47,050 nt of DNA from Bacteroidales bacterium (GCA_017446745.1 JAFSQF010000068.1:1-47050); one strand, 5' to 3'; positions 34,838-43,899 are shown, numbered from the stretch's first letter. The notes: generated by a model from the sequence alone, not told the origin. Numbers and translations: made by a program.

Positions 34838-34868
34838 CAAATTTAGAACAAAAAAAACAACTGACAAA
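34838..34868 (-). promoter_or_regulatory. Strong Bacteroidota promoter of the 32090 T9SS gene
   Basis: On the - strand a TTTG -33 element (34865-34868) and a TAAATTTG -7 box (34838-34845) are separated by exactly 19 bases, the best consensus match in the window. The predicted leader is about 110 bases. Confidence 0.65.
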
Positions 34869-34994
34869 ATAAAAATGCTTTTTTTTGTTTTTTTTAGGAA
34901 AAGGGTATACTAAAATGAGAGGAAAAAAGTTAAAGGAGGGTAGAAATGGAGGGGGAGGAGGCTGCAAAAATCAAATTAGGGAACTTCTAATAAT

Positions 34995-35125
34995 AGCCCC
35001 GTAGGGGTGAAGAAAGAGCCAGTGGCTCTTTCGATAGCGAAGCGTAGAACAAAAAAATAATAGCCGTAGGTGTAAACCCACGGTAGAAAGCGATAAGTAA
35101 TATTGAGCCCCGTAGGGACGACATA
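34995..35125 (+). repeat. Hairpin repeat copy R3, composite form
   Basis: The copy starts with AGCCCCGTAGGGGTGAAG. It then has a perfect stem AAAGAGCC-AGT-GGCTCTTT (35013-35031) and the tail TTCGATAGCGAAGCG. Next is CCGTAGGT-GTAA-ACCCACGG (35064-35083), the counterpart of the GNRA hairpin of other copies with one A-C mismatch. A second signature GAGCCCCGTAGGGAC ends the copy. It sits in the divergent interval between the T9SS gene and the TPR lipoprotein gene. That 502-base interval otherwise holds only the T9SS promoter. Confidence 0.85.
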
Positions 35126-35225
35126 CATGATTAATAAACTTAAAGAAATCATCTGAAATAAATAATAAAGAATGCTACAATATATTAAAGCCATAAAAGA
35201 GATGTGCGAGTTGAACCATAGGCTG

Positions 35226-36878
35226 ATGAGCCTGCTTAAAAGAGGTATGTTGGCATGGGTGGTGCTGTGTATAGCCTCGTGCGGAGGAAAGAAAGAGCTG
35301 GCGTCGTCGGCAGGAAGCAGAAAAATCGAGAGGAAACCCATGGTGGAAACCACCGACGAGCGGCTGAAAAGCGAGGCCATGCTGATCGATGCCAAGATGA
35401 AGCAGGAATTGGGAAAAGAATCGGAAGCCTACCGACAATATAGCGCTATAATCGGCACATATCCCGACAACGATGCGGCATACTATGAGCTAAGCAGGCT
35501 ATATGCACAGAACGGCATGATCGATAGTGCAATAGCATTTGCCAACAAAGCCGTGGAACTGAGTGGAGACAACGTTTGGTATATGCTGAATGTGGCTTCG
35601 CTCTACCGGTTCACAAAACAGTCCGAGGCAGCGATAAAGACATGGGAGAGGATTGTGTCCGCGCATCCGGAAACGTTGGAATACTACTACGAGCTGAGCG
35701 ACGCCTACCTGAACAACGGAGACGTGAAGGGCGCCATAGCGGTACTGAACAGAGTGGAGAAGAAAGTGGGCGTGACGGCAACCGTATCGACGCAGAAAGC
35801 CAAGCTGTGGAGCCACATCGGCAAAGAGGATAAGGCCATGCAAGAACTGGAGGCCTTGGCAAGAACGCTGCCCAACGACAGCAAATACAATGCCATGCTG
35901 GCAGAGCATTACATGAACTCAGGGAACTACGCCAAAGCCAAGGAATGCTACGACCGGGTGCTGAAAGCCAATCCCGACGATGAATACATTCACATCTCGC
36001 TGGCAGAATACTACAAAACCACCAAACAACCCGAGAAAGCATACGAAGAGCTGAAGATAGCTCTGGCTCAGAAGAACCTGTCGACAACCAACAAGATGCA
36101 GATATTGACCAACTTCTACAGCAAGGAGGAGTTCTATGGCAAATACTCGAAGTACGGATACGAGCTGTTGGAGGTGGCCATGCGGGGATGTGACGACAGC
36201 ACGAGCTTCGCAGCCTTCTACGGCGACGTGCTGATGAGGCAGAAAAAATACGACGAAGCCGTGAGGTGGTTTGAGAAGTCCATAAGTGCCGACAGCAGCG
36301 ACTATGGCGTCTGGGAGGCCTTGCTGATAACAGATATTAGCATGACTGCCGACACTACCGTGCTGCGAAACCACGCCACACGCGCCATCCGGCTCTTCCC
36401 TCTCAACAATCTGCCCTACTATGCGTTGTCTGTTGTGGAGCACGTGGAGGGAAACTATGACGAGGCCATACGTTTGATGAAACGCTGCGAGAGCTTAGGA
36501 TTCCCTAACGGTTATCTGGAGGCAGAGACCTACAACCTGCTAGCCGAATGCTACAACAGAACCGACGACACCCTCTGCTACGCTTACTATGAACGATACC
36601 TGAAGATACGTCCCGACGACCCTGATGCACTGAACAGCTATGCCTACCGCCTGGCCATAGACAAAAGAAATCTGGAGAAAGCTGAACTGATGTCGCGCAA
36701 ATCGCTGAAGATTGAACCCGACAATCCTTACTATTTGGACACCTACGCTTGGGTGCTGCACCAGATGGGTCGCGACGCTGAGGCTCTGAAATACATCGAA
36801 CGGGCAATGCAGCGCGACGGCGAATCGGATGAAGTGAGAGAACACTTTGAAGCCATAAAACAAGGAGCAACAAAATGA
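35226..36878 (+). CDS. TPR-repeat lipoprotein
   Basis: The 550-residue protein (from MSLLKRGMLAWVVLCIASCG) has a basic start, a hydrophobic core and a lipobox IASC, so it is a lipoprotein. The longer in-frame start at 35172 would add 18 residues and blur this signal. From about residue 60 to the end it is built of tetratricopeptide repeats, for example YRQYSAIIGTYPDNDAAYYE, YAKAKECYDRVLKANPDDEY, YERYLKIRPDDPDALNSYAY and LDTYAWVLHQMGRDAEALKY. TPR lipoproteins of this type occur in Bacteroidota beside the DUF4292 gene, which follows here with an ATGA overlap. An envelope assembly or scaffolding role is inferred. Confidence 0.9.
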   Translation: MSLLKRGMLAWVVLCIASCGGKKELASSAGSRKIERKPMVETTDERLKSEAMLIDAKMKQELGKESEAYRQYSAIIGTYPDNDAAYYELSRLYAQNGMIDSAIAFANKAVELSGDNVWYMLNVASLYRFTKQSEAAIKTWERIVSAHPETLEYYYELSDAYLNNGDVKGAIAVLNRVEKKVGVTATVSTQKAKLWSHIGKEDKAMQELEALARTLPNDSKYNAMLAEHYMNSGNYAKAKECYDRVLKANPDDEYIHISLAEYYKTTKQPEKAYEELKIALAQKNLSTTNKMQILTNFYSKEEFYGKYSKYGYELLEVAMRGCDDSTSFAAFYGDVLMRQKKYDEAVRWFEKSISADSSDYGVWEALLITDISMTADTTVLRNHATRAIRLFPLNNLPYYALSVVEHVEGNYDEAIRLMKRCESLGFPNGYLEAETYNLLAECYNRTDDTLCYAYYERYLKIRPDDPDALNSYAYRLAIDKRNLEKAELMSRKSLKIEPDNPYYLDTYAWVLHQMGRDAEALKYIERAMQRDGESDEVREHFEAIKQGATK

Positions 36879-37678
36879 GACAACGGACTGTAGGCCTCAT
36901 GGCGGCAGTGGCCATAGGGCTATGCTTGGCATCCCTAAGCAGCTGCAAGACCCACCGGGAACTCGCCAAGACCGACGGCGAGCAACGGACGGTTCTGGAC
37001 ACAACAAGCAGCAAGCACGACGGGCATGGCAGGGCACGCCACAAGGAGCAACTGACAGACTCGGTGGCAAGGATTAATTGCCGGACCTTTTCGGCCAATT
37101 TCAGCTGTGTGGTGGACGGCATGACAGCGAGCGGACAAATAAGACTGATGTGCGACAGCGTGATATGGGTAAGCCTGAGCAAAGTGATTGAGATAGGACG
37201 CGCCAAATTCACACCATCACACGTGAGTGCATACATAAAACTGATAAACAAAAGCTTCAACGGCGACTACGCACTGATTGCCAAACGCTACGGGGTGGAT
37301 GTGGATTTCGCAACCATGCAGGCCTTGCTGCTGGGCAACGCTCTACCCGGCTGCGTGGAAAGCAGCAAGGCAGTGCAAAAGGGCGACACTGTGGTGCTGT
37401 ACAGGAAGCAGCAGATAGGGGAAGGCAGAGATATTACTATGAAGAAGGACGCCAAGACCCTGACACTAAACGAGACAACGGTGACAACAGCGGTGCTGAA
37501 AGAACAATTGCGTTGCTCCTACGAGGAACGCAAAGAGGTGGACGGGCGGATGGTGCCGACCAAGATGAGGGTGCAGCTGAGAAGCAAAAGGCTGAACAAG
37601 ACCGTGGTGGTGAAACTGGACAAGGTGAGGTTTGACCAAGAGCAGAGCTATCCGTTCATAATGCCCGGCAAGAAATAG
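36875..37678 (+). CDS. DUF4292 domain lipoprotein
   Basis: The protein is 267 residues with a lipoprotein signal (LASLSSC, cleavage before Cys24). The DUF4292 family is Bacteroidota-specific and has a LolA/LppX-like half-barrel, which suggests a lipid- or lipoprotein-handling role; this is family knowledge plus inference. Seen here are the conserved stretches FSCVVDGMTASGQIRLMCDS, VIWVSLSKVIEIGRAKFTPS, FNGDYALIAKRYGVDVDFAT and MQALLLGNALPG. The start overlaps the TPR gene stop by four bases, implying coupled translation. Confidence 0.9.
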   Translation: MRQRTVGLMAAVAIGLCLASLSSCKTHRELAKTDGEQRTVLDTTSSKHDGHGRARHKEQLTDSVARINCRTFSANFSCVVDGMTASGQIRLMCDSVIWVSLSKVIEIGRAKFTPSHVSAYIKLINKSFNGDYALIAKRYGVDVDFATMQALLLGNALPGCVESSKAVQKGDTVVLYRKQQIGEGRDITMKKDAKTLTLNETTVTTAVLKEQLRCSYEERKEVDGRMVPTKMRVQLRSKRLNKTVVVKLDKVRFDQEQSYPFIMPGKK

Positions 37679-37804
37679 ACAAGCAGCGTTGCGCAGAACA
37701 GTACGGTCAAGTAGCCACGACAATCTGTTGCTCACAAATCAACAAATTAAACATCAGACATAAATGTTGTTTGATTTTGAACAAAACTAAAAAAAAACAG
37801 ACCA

Positions 37805-38560
37805 ATGAAAAAAAAAGCTGTATTGACATTGATGGTCGTCATGGCAATGTTGGCAACGGGGGTGGCGAAAGGTCAGGCAGGTGCGGTGGACAGCTCTGAG
37901 GTGGTGATAAGCCGATATATGCAGATACTAAACTACGAGGCTTTGCGCGCCGACAGCACATTTTATATGGAAACCATTATCTACAAACGGTCGAAGCCCG
38001 ACGACACGGCAATATTGAAGCGCTGGTTCCGTGCACCCAACCTCTTCAGAGCCGAGCTATGGCATGGCGACACGCTGCTACAAGGCTGCTACACAAACGG
38101 AAAAGACAAATACCGGATGTACGACCATGGCTTCGCCGACATCTGGTCCAATGCTGATATCGGACAATACTATTTCTTCGCCAGCGGGTTCGACTTCCGT
38201 GGTGCGCTGTATCAACGCAAGTCCGACGGGTCGGAATTCCGCTACGATGGGGTATGGGAATATAAGGGTCACGAAGTCTACAAAATCTACGCCGAGGCTC
38301 CCGAGAGATACAACAGGTATTACCTCTTCGAAAAAGAGAGCGGCCTCCTGTTTCTGATAGAGGAAACCAACCATCATTCGGCATTCTCGAACAACAAAGC
38401 CTTCGACCATCCCGACCTGCACGGCTTCCACGAATACCAGCCCTTCAGAGGCATGATCATACCGAGCATAGAAAGCTACCAAATGGAGGGCGACATGCTA
38501 TTCTACTATTCCAGTTTCGATTACCAGCCCAACAACAACGACATTTTTGAAAAAGACTGA
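37805..38560 (+). CDS. Hypothetical exported protein, possible LolA-like fold
   Basis: This 251-residue protein begins with a cleavable signal peptide (MKKKAVLTLMVVMAMLATGV, then AKGQ). The mature part reads like the half-barrel of outer-membrane lipoprotein-sorting (LolA-type) proteins: RADSTFYMETIIYKRSK, KRWFRAPNLFRAELWHGDTL, YNRYYLFEKESGLLFLIEET and SIESYQMEGDMLFYYSSFDY near the C-terminus. I infer a relation to that fold, but no diagnostic motif proves it. Its position after the DUF4292 lipoprotein gene suggests a shared envelope function; a 126-base gap separates them. Confidence 0.75.
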   Translation: MKKKAVLTLMVVMAMLATGVAKGQAGAVDSSEVVISRYMQILNYEALRADSTFYMETIIYKRSKPDDTAILKRWFRAPNLFRAELWHGDTLLQGCYTNGKDKYRMYDHGFADIWSNADIGQYYFFASGFDFRGALYQRKSDGSEFRYDGVWEYKGHEVYKIYAEAPERYNRYYLFEKESGLLFLIEETNHHSAFSNNKAFDHPDLHGFHEYQPFRGMIIPSIESYQMEGDMLFYYSSFDYQPNNNDIFEKD

Positions 38561-38624
38561 ACAGTGAGCCATGAGGGCTCCACACTGTTGCAACAGAAAA
38601 CAAACGTAGCAAAGGAGGAACACA

Positions 38625-39071
38625 ATGTCGATATTTGACAATGAAGACGAATACTATATGCGCGAGGCATTGCGTGAGGCACAAGCGGCACGCGACGAGG
38701 GCGAGATACCTATTGGCGCCGTGATTGAGTGCGGCGGAAGAATTGTGGCTCGGGCACACAACAACACCGAGCGATTGCACGACGTTACGGCACACGCCGA
38801 GATGGTGGCATTCACTGCAGCAGCGAATACCCTGGGAAGCAAATATCTGCCCAACTGCACTTTATATGTCACGGTGGAGCCATGTGCCATGTGCGCCGGC
38901 GCTGCCGGCTGGACGCAAGTGGGCCGTATTGTGTATGGCGCTCCCGACGAGAAACGCGGCTTCAGCAAACTCGGACGTGCGATGCTGCACCCTAAGACGC
39001 AGCTCTCACCCGGTGTACTGGAGGAGGAATGCAAGGAACTTATGACAGACTTCTTCAAAGGAAAACGATAA
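38625..39071 (+). CDS. tadA: tRNA adenosine(34) deaminase TadA-like nucleoside deaminase
   Basis: TadA converts A34 to inosine in tRNA-Arg(ACG). The 148-residue protein has the cytidine deaminase fold. Zinc ligands are His57, Cys87 and Cys90 (motifs TAHAEM and EPCAMC), with Glu59 as proton shuttle. The opening YYMREALREAQAARDEGEIP, GRIVYGAPDEKRG and the C-terminal region are typical of TadA. A guanine deaminase or another nucleoside deaminase is possible but less likely given the length and motifs. Confidence 0.92.
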   Translation: MSIFDNEDEYYMREALREAQAARDEGEIPIGAVIECGGRIVARAHNNTERLHDVTAHAEMVAFTAAANTLGSKYLPNCTLYVTVEPCAMCAGAAGWTQVGRIVYGAPDEKRGFSKLGRAMLHPKTQLSPGVLEEECKELMTDFFKGKR

Positions 39072-39075
39072 CGAC

Positions 39076-39297
39076 AAAAAAGAGTAACGATATTCTGTCA
39101 GAGTGAGCCCCGTAGGGGCGGCATATATTAGCCGTGGGCGAAAGCCCACGGTGTAAACCAAATAGTTACATTGAGCCCCGTAGGGGCGACATATTACAAA
39201 AAACAATTCTAAATGACATCCCTAAAATGTAAACTATTTTTGCTCGATTACTTAGCAAGTTTATTTTATTTTGAATGTCTGATTGTATCAACTTATT
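39076..39297 (+). repeat. Hairpin repeat copy R4
   Basis: Two GAGCCCCGTAGGGGC signatures (39105-39119 and 39173-39187) flank CCGTGGGC-GAAA-GCCCACGG (39132-39151). The copy continues with the same segment as R2, including a TATTTTTG box at 39235-39242. It ends with ATTGTATCAACTTATT (39282-39297), the right terminal repeat of elements E1 and E2. The left end GAGTAACGATATTCTGTC is a degenerate form of that in R5 and R6. It fills the gap between tadA and the nucleotidyltransferase gene. Confidence 0.85.
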
Positions 39298-39345
39298 TAT
39301 TAATTATTGCATAATCAACAAAAAAAAATAAACATAATTATTATT

Positions 39346-40236
39346 ATGAAACCTACATTATTAGTATTGGCGGCCGGAATGGGAAGCCGCTATGGAGGAC
39401 TGAAACAGATGGACGGAGTAGGCCCCAACGGAGAAATCATCATGGACTACTCAATAGAGGATGCCATCCGAGCCGGATTCGGGAAGGTAGTCTTCGTGAT
39501 ACGGAAAAGCTTCGCCGACGAGTTCAAGAAAAAGATAAATGCCGAGCACTTCGGAGGCAGAATTGCCGTTGAGTATGTATACCAGGAGCTTGACTGCCTG
39601 CCAGAAGGCTTTTCCGTGCCCGAGGGCCGCGAGAAGCCGTGGGGCACCAACCACGCCATCCTGATGGCTAAGGACGCCATCAAGGAGCCTTTTGCAGTAA
39701 TCAACGCCGACGACTTCTACGGCAGAGACGCTTTCATGGTGATGAGCGAATACCTCCAAGGACTGGACGGCAAGAAAGGCAGCTACTGCATGGTGGGCTA
39801 CCGCCTGGAGAACACCCTGTCGGAGAACGGCACGGTGAGCCGCGGCGTCTGCGAGGTGGACAGCGAGGGCTTCCTGAAAGGCATGACGGAACGCACTAGC
39901 ATTGGCCGCACCTCCAACGGCATTGAATACAAGGACGATGACGGCACATTGCATCCTCTTCCCGGCGACGCCACGGTGTCGATGAACCTGTTCGGATTCA
40001 CTCCAGACTACTTCGAGGAAAGCGAGAAACTCTTCGTAACCTTCCTGAAAGAACGCGGGAATGAGATGAAGTCGGAATACTATATCCCCTACGCGGTGAA
40101 CACTTTCCTGAACAATGGCTACGCCAAGATGCGTGTGCTGAAAACTTCAGCGCAATGGTTTGGGGTGACCTACAAGGAAGACCGCCCGATGGTGGTGGAA
40201 CGCCTGCGGAAACTTCATGAGCAAGGTGAGTATTGA
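39346..40236 (+). CDS. NTP_transferase family nucleotidyltransferase
   Basis: This is a GT-A fold sugar-phosphate nucleotidyltransferase of 296 residues. The nucleotide-binding signature is LVLAAGMGSRYGGLKQMDGV at the N-terminus. The metal-binding DD pair is in FAVINADDFYGRDAFM near residue 125. Downstream, GVCEVDSEGFLKGMTERTS and VSMNLFGFTPDYFE follow family patterns. The start is MKPTLLVL; the 13 in-frame codons upstream are low-complexity and lie against the repeat. Substrate cannot be told from sequence. No sugar-biosynthesis or capsule genes are adjacent. Confidence 0.9.
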   Translation: MKPTLLVLAAGMGSRYGGLKQMDGVGPNGEIIMDYSIEDAIRAGFGKVVFVIRKSFADEFKKKINAEHFGGRIAVEYVYQELDCLPEGFSVPEGREKPWGTNHAILMAKDAIKEPFAVINADDFYGRDAFMVMSEYLQGLDGKKGSYCMVGYRLENTLSENGTVSRGVCEVDSEGFLKGMTERTSIGRTSNGIEYKDDDGTLHPLPGDATVSMNLFGFTPDYFEESEKLFVTFLKERGNEMKSEYYIPYAVNTFLNNGYAKMRVLKTSAQWFGVTYKEDRPMVVERLRKLHEQGEY

Positions 40237-40300
40237 GCATCACCGACAATGAGGGCGATGCCGGCGGGAAACCGCAAGAACGGTGCGAAGACCAAAGAAA

Positions 40301-41542
40301 ATGATTGAAGAGCGTACTATCAATGGGATACTGACATTTGCCAATGAGCATGAGGGCGACGATGTGGTGAGGCTGCTGCTTCAGAAAGAACGGTATCCCG
40401 ATATGGACTTGCGATTTGCAGTACAGCAGATTGAGGGGCGGCGAGTTGCGGCAGAGAAATGGCCGGGGCTTGCCGCCCATCGGTCATACCTTTTCCCTCC
40501 GAAACTGAACAGGGAGCAGAGCTCGAGCGAAGCTACGGCAAAGCTGAAAGGAAGAATAGCGGAAAGGGTGATGGCCTTGCAACTGTGTTGCAACACCTCT
40601 AACGGGAGTGTGGTGCGGCACCTGGCAGACCTGACGGGAGGCATGGGGGTGGACACTCTGGCTCTTGCCACAAGCATGGATGGAGCAGTGGAGGTGGACT
40701 ATGTGGAAATGGATGCGGAGCTATGCTCTCTGATGGAGTATAACTGCGGAATTCTGGGGGTTAAGAACATTAGGGTGCATCAGGCGGAGAGTATGCACTG
40801 GCTGGAAGATAGGACGGAAGTCTACGACCTGATCTACATCGACCCGGCAAGAAGAGACCGGAAAGGGAGGAAGGTGACGGCCTTTGAGGACTGCACTCCC
40901 AACTTTTTAGAGCACCTGGGGTTGCTCTGTAAACATTGCCGGTGGCTTATGGTGAAGGCCTCACCGATGACCGACATCCATGCCGGGTTGGAAGAGCTTG
41001 GCGGGGTTGTAGAGGTGCACGTGGTGGCCGTGAAGGGAGAATGCAAAGAGCTGCTTTTTGTGTGCGGAGCATCAGAGGGCGAGGCAAGGATTGTATGCCA
41101 CAATTTGTGGAATGGCTACGATGAGGCTTTCGCCTTTTCCTTTAGCGAAGAGGCAACAGCATCGGTAAGCTTTGCAAAAGCAATGGACTATATCTATGAA
41201 CCGAATGCCGCAGTAATGAAAGCCGGCGCCTTTAGGCTTGTGGGCGAGAAATGGGGCGTGGCTAAGCTAAGCCAAAACACACATCTTTACACCGGCGAAC
41301 GGCTCTTGGAAGGTTTCCCAGGACGGCAGTTCAGGGTTCTGCAAGCGCTGAAGATGTGCAGGAAGGCAATGCACGAAGTCCTGCCGGAGGGCAAGGCTCA
41401 CGTCATGACGCGCAATTACCCTATCAGTGCCGAGGAGCTGCAGAAGAAGCTGGGACTGAAAGAGGGAGGAGAGCTTTTCGTGGTGGCCACGCGCGAAGGA
41501 AGTTGGCTGTGCGAGAAAGCACTGAACGCCCGGCGCGAATAA
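40301..41542 (+). CDS. THUMP-like/PG_1098-type class I SAM methyltransferase
   Basis: The protein has about 413 residues (from MIEERTINGILTF). A GTG 18 bases upstream is an alternative start. It matches the Bacteroidota family with a PG_1098-like N-terminal domain, a Rossmann methyltransferase and a C-terminal THUMP-like domain. Visible motifs are VRHLADLTGGMGVDTLALAT (SAM motif I, near 105), VEMDAELCSLMEYN, LIYIDPARRDRKGRKVTAFE (near 178) and CRWLMVKASPMTDI. The C-terminus is LHVMTRNYPISAEELQKK-like. An RNA or tRNA substrate is likely from the domain, but the target base is unknown. It is convergent with the SDR gene. Confidence 0.87.
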   Translation: MIEERTINGILTFANEHEGDDVVRLLLQKERYPDMDLRFAVQQIEGRRVAAEKWPGLAAHRSYLFPPKLNREQSSSEATAKLKGRIAERVMALQLCCNTSNGSVVRHLADLTGGMGVDTLALATSMDGAVEVDYVEMDAELCSLMEYNCGILGVKNIRVHQAESMHWLEDRTEVYDLIYIDPARRDRKGRKVTAFEDCTPNFLEHLGLLCKHCRWLMVKASPMTDIHAGLEELGGVVEVHVVAVKGECKELLFVCGASEGEARIVCHNLWNGYDEAFAFSFSEEATASVSFAKAMDYIYEPNAAVMKAGAFRLVGEKWGVAKLSQNTHLYTGERLLEGFPGRQFRVLQALKMCRKAMHEVLPEGKAHVMTRNYPISAEELQKKLGLKEGGELFVVATREGSWLCEKALNARRE

Positions 41543-41567
41543 AGAAAGAGCCCGGATGACCGGACTC
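41541..41567 (-). terminator. Likely terminator of the SDR gene
   Basis: On the - strand GAGTCCGG and CCGGGCTC pair with one T-G wobble around TCAT and are followed by TTTCTTTATT. It lies about 58 bases past the SDR stop codon and touches the stop of the convergent methyltransferase gene. Confidence 0.45.
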
Positions 41568-41624
41568 GATGGATGGCGCGCACATGAGAAGCGTGCTGAC
41601 AACAGCAGAATGGATGGCGGAAAT

Positions 41625-42425
41625 CTACATTGGAGAAATCTTGCGCGCAAGTCGGGCTGCAAGCGAAGGACAGAACTGCTTGATATAGGCCATGATGAGC
41701 TCATAGCGTCCCACGAGGACTTCACGTTTTTTGCGATATACAGCACGGACGATTTTTTCTGCCGCCTGCTGAGGGGTGACGCCGCCAGCCTGCCCGGCAT
41801 CCATCTTGCCATGCTGCTTCCCGTCTTTCTCTAGCGCATACTTTGAGATATTGGTCTGTACTCGGCCCGGACAGACTATGGTGACCCTGATGCCCTGCCC
41901 GTAGGTCTCGGCCTGCACGGTTTCAAAGAAACCATAGAGTGCATGTTTGGCAGAGCTGTAGGCACAACGGAGGGGGAAGCCAAAGCGGCCCGCTATGCTT
42001 GTGGTGACAACGAGCTGGCCACTCCCCCGCCCTATCATGCGCGGCAGGATAGCCTTGGTGAGGATTACAGGGGCGAAATAGTCGATATCCATAACTTTAT
42101 GGATTACTCGCATATCGGTATCTACGGTGGTGCCACGCTGCGAAATGCCGGCATTGTTGTAGAGGATGTCGATGTGTCCGAAGGTGTTCCAGGCGTTGTC
42201 GGCAAGAGCGGTGAGCTGGTCGAGGTTGGAGAGGTCGAACGGGAGTGGACAGGCCTCGGGGGCACCAAGGGATTTGCATTTGCTCACGACGGCCTGTAGA
42301 AGGTCGGCTTCGAGTGCGGTGAGGATAAGGCGCGCACCCTCCTGGGCAAAGCGATAGGCTGTAGCTTCGCCGATGCCCGACGAGGCTCCGGTAATCCAAA
42401 CGACTTTATTCAGGAATTTTTGCAT
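41625..42425 (-). CDS. SDR family NAD(P)-dependent oxidoreductase
   Basis: This classical short-chain dehydrogenase/reductase is 266 residues long. The cofactor motif ITGASSGIGEA is at residues 11-21, the NNAG structural motif at 90-93. The catalytic triad is Ser143 (TTSIAG), Tyr156 and Lys160 (YSSAK). After the active site it has the pattern VCPGRVQTNISKYA. The family is too broad to fix a substrate. The C-terminus is basic (LAARLARKISPM) and may contact the membrane. It stands alone, with a hairpin repeat upstream. Confidence 0.92.
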   Translation of the reverse strand: MQKFLNKVVWITGASSGIGEATAYRFAQEGARLILTALEADLLQAVVSKCKSLGAPEACPLPFDLSNLDQLTALADNAWNTFGHIDILYNNAGISQRGTTVDTDMRVIHKVMDIDYFAPVILTKAILPRMIGRGSGQLVVTTSIAGRFGFPLRCAYSSAKHALYGFFETVQAETYGQGIRVTIVCPGRVQTNISKYALEKDGKQHGKMDAGQAGGVTPQQAAEKIVRAVYRKKREVLVGRYELIMAYIKQFCPSLAARLARKISPM

Positions 42426-42456
42426 TTATAGCAATTGATTATAGTAACAGTAAAAA

Positions 42457-42640
42457 AATAAGGTGTAACGATATTCTGTCAAAGTGAGCCCCGTAGGGGC
42501 GGCATATATTAGCCGTGGGCGCGAGCCCACGGGAATCGATATACTCTATTAATCTGAGCCCCGTAGGGGCGGCATATTAAGTAACAGTAAAAAAATAGCA
42601 AGCTTATTTTATTTTGAATGTCTGATTGTATCAACTTATT
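42457..42640 (+). mobile_element. TIR-bounded hairpin repeat copy R5
   Basis: The left end AATAAGGTGTAACGAT (42457-42472) and right end ATTGTATCAACTTATT (42625-42640) match as an inverted repeat at 12 of 16 positions. Inside are GAGCCCCGTAGGGGC (42486-42500 and 42556-42570) and CCGTGGGC-GCGA-GCCCACGG (42513-42532). Just beyond the right end is ATTTAATTATTGCATA, also nearly found after R4. It is non-coding and lies between the SDR and threonine synthase-like genes. Confidence 0.8.
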
Positions 42641-42681
42641 ATTTAATTATTGCATAGTTGGGATAAACACTTCAACAAGTT

Positions 42682-43899
42682 CTAAATGACAAGGGAACGG
42701 AACCATGAGGAACGTGAGGAACCCTCGCCAGTGTTGAGAAGCACGGTGTCGGCGGAATGGATGAGGCCTTTCTCGACGGCTTGGAAGAAGCCGGCATAGC
42801 ACACCATCGAGGCAGGTCCCATCAGGGTGTTCTGGGAGGCAAGCATCTCTTTGCCATAGGCCGGCAGGTCGGCCTCGGAGACGCGGAGGAACGTGCCGCC
42901 ACTGCGACGCACAAGAGGGGCCACGAGCGGGTAGTTGCCAGGATTGGCAGCGGTAAGGATACCTATGCGCGTCTTGATGTCGTGCTTGGCTTCGTATTGC
43001 AGGTGCCATCCCTCGGGGAACCCAGCAGCGGTGGCTTTTTCCCATGCTGTCACCATGGGGTCGCATTCGTCCTGCTGCACCAGGAGCATACGAGGAAGCG
43101 AATACTCAGAATGTTGGGAGGCGGAAAGCACGTTGAGGTCGCGGATGCCTTTCTCAAGGGCAAGAGGGGAAGTGCCACCGGCAACGGCCTGCATATAGAC
43201 CGAGGGAAGACGCCCTATCTGACGGAGACATTCGAACGCCAAGAGCCTTTTGGATTCGATACGCAGGGGGTCGGTGTTGCCTCCACTGATGAGGACATGG
43301 TTGTTTTTATGAAACTCCGCGGCCTCGCGTTTGGCGTCGCCATAGCCGCCCTTCGAAATGACGACGGGCTGCCCAACGCGTCGGATAGCCTCCACGGTTT
43401 CGGGATCAATGCAGTTGGGAGCGAACTCGGTGAAGCGGATGCCGGCCTTGGCAAGGTAGGTGGCAAAGGCCACCCCGGCGTTGCCCGTGGAGGCAAGGCA
43501 ATAGTCCTTTATGCCGTTTTCCTTAAGGACCGAGGCTGCAAGGGCTGCGGAAATATCCTTGAAAGAACCACTGCCAGCATTGCAGTCGTTGCGATATACG
43601 AAGACCTGGCAATCGATGCCGTGCTTTCGCGCATACTCTTCAAGGTTATGCCACCGCTCGATAGCGATAAGCCCTTCGCCAAAAGAAACGATATTCTGGC
43701 GATCGAGGAGCGGGAGGATGTCGAAATAGTAGTCCTGATACGAGTTGGTATGAACCGGGCTGAAGGTGAACGGAACGGCATCGGGGTATTCGACCTCAGC
43801 GTAGGCAGAGCCGCAGGAACACTGTTGGTCGTGTGCGAACCAGGTGGCGAAATCAGGGATGACGCTCCCACATTTTTTGCAACGTAGTTGGTATTTCAC
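42682..43899 (-). CDS. thrC: Threonine synthase-like PLP-dependent enzyme
   Basis: This is a fold-type II PLP enzyme, most like threonine synthase, which converts O-phosphohomoserine to threonine. A zinc-ribbon-like N-terminus has C7, C10, C27 and C29 (LRCKKCGSV, QQCSCGS). The PLP lysine is K114 in NAGSGSFKDISAAL. CLASTGNAGVAFATYLAKAG supplies the phosphate-binding region, and LLNTGEGS-like sequence lies at the end. Length is 405 residues from a GTG start at 43899 that begins at the zinc ribbon. An ATG at 43977 would add 26 poorly conserved residues. Other threonine genes are absent, so a related activity is possible. Confidence 0.82.
   Translation of the reverse strand: MKYQLRCKKCGSVIPDFATWFAHDQQCSCGSAYAEVEYPDAVPFTFSPVHTNSYQDYYFDILPLLDRQNIVSFGEGLIAIERWHNLEEYARKHGIDCQVFVYRNDCNAGSGSFKDISAALAASVLKENGIKDYCLASTGNAGVAFATYLAKAGIRFTEFAPNCIDPETVEAIRRVGQPVVISKGGYGDAKREAAEFHKNNHVLISGGNTDPLRIESKRLLAFECLRQIGRLPSVYMQAVAGGTSPLALEKGIRDLNVLSASQHSEYSLPRMLLVQQDECDPMVTAWEKATAAGFPEGWHLQYEAKHDIKTRIGILTAANPGNYPLVAPLVRRSGGTFLRVSEADLPAYGKEMLASQNTLMGPASMVCYAGFFQAVEKGLIHSADTVLLNTGEGSSRSSWFRSLVI

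Noticed and set aside
42757-43887. Long + strand open frame antisense to the threonine synthase-like gene
   Set aside because: It mirrors a well-supported PLP enzyme and has no recognisable domain of its own.
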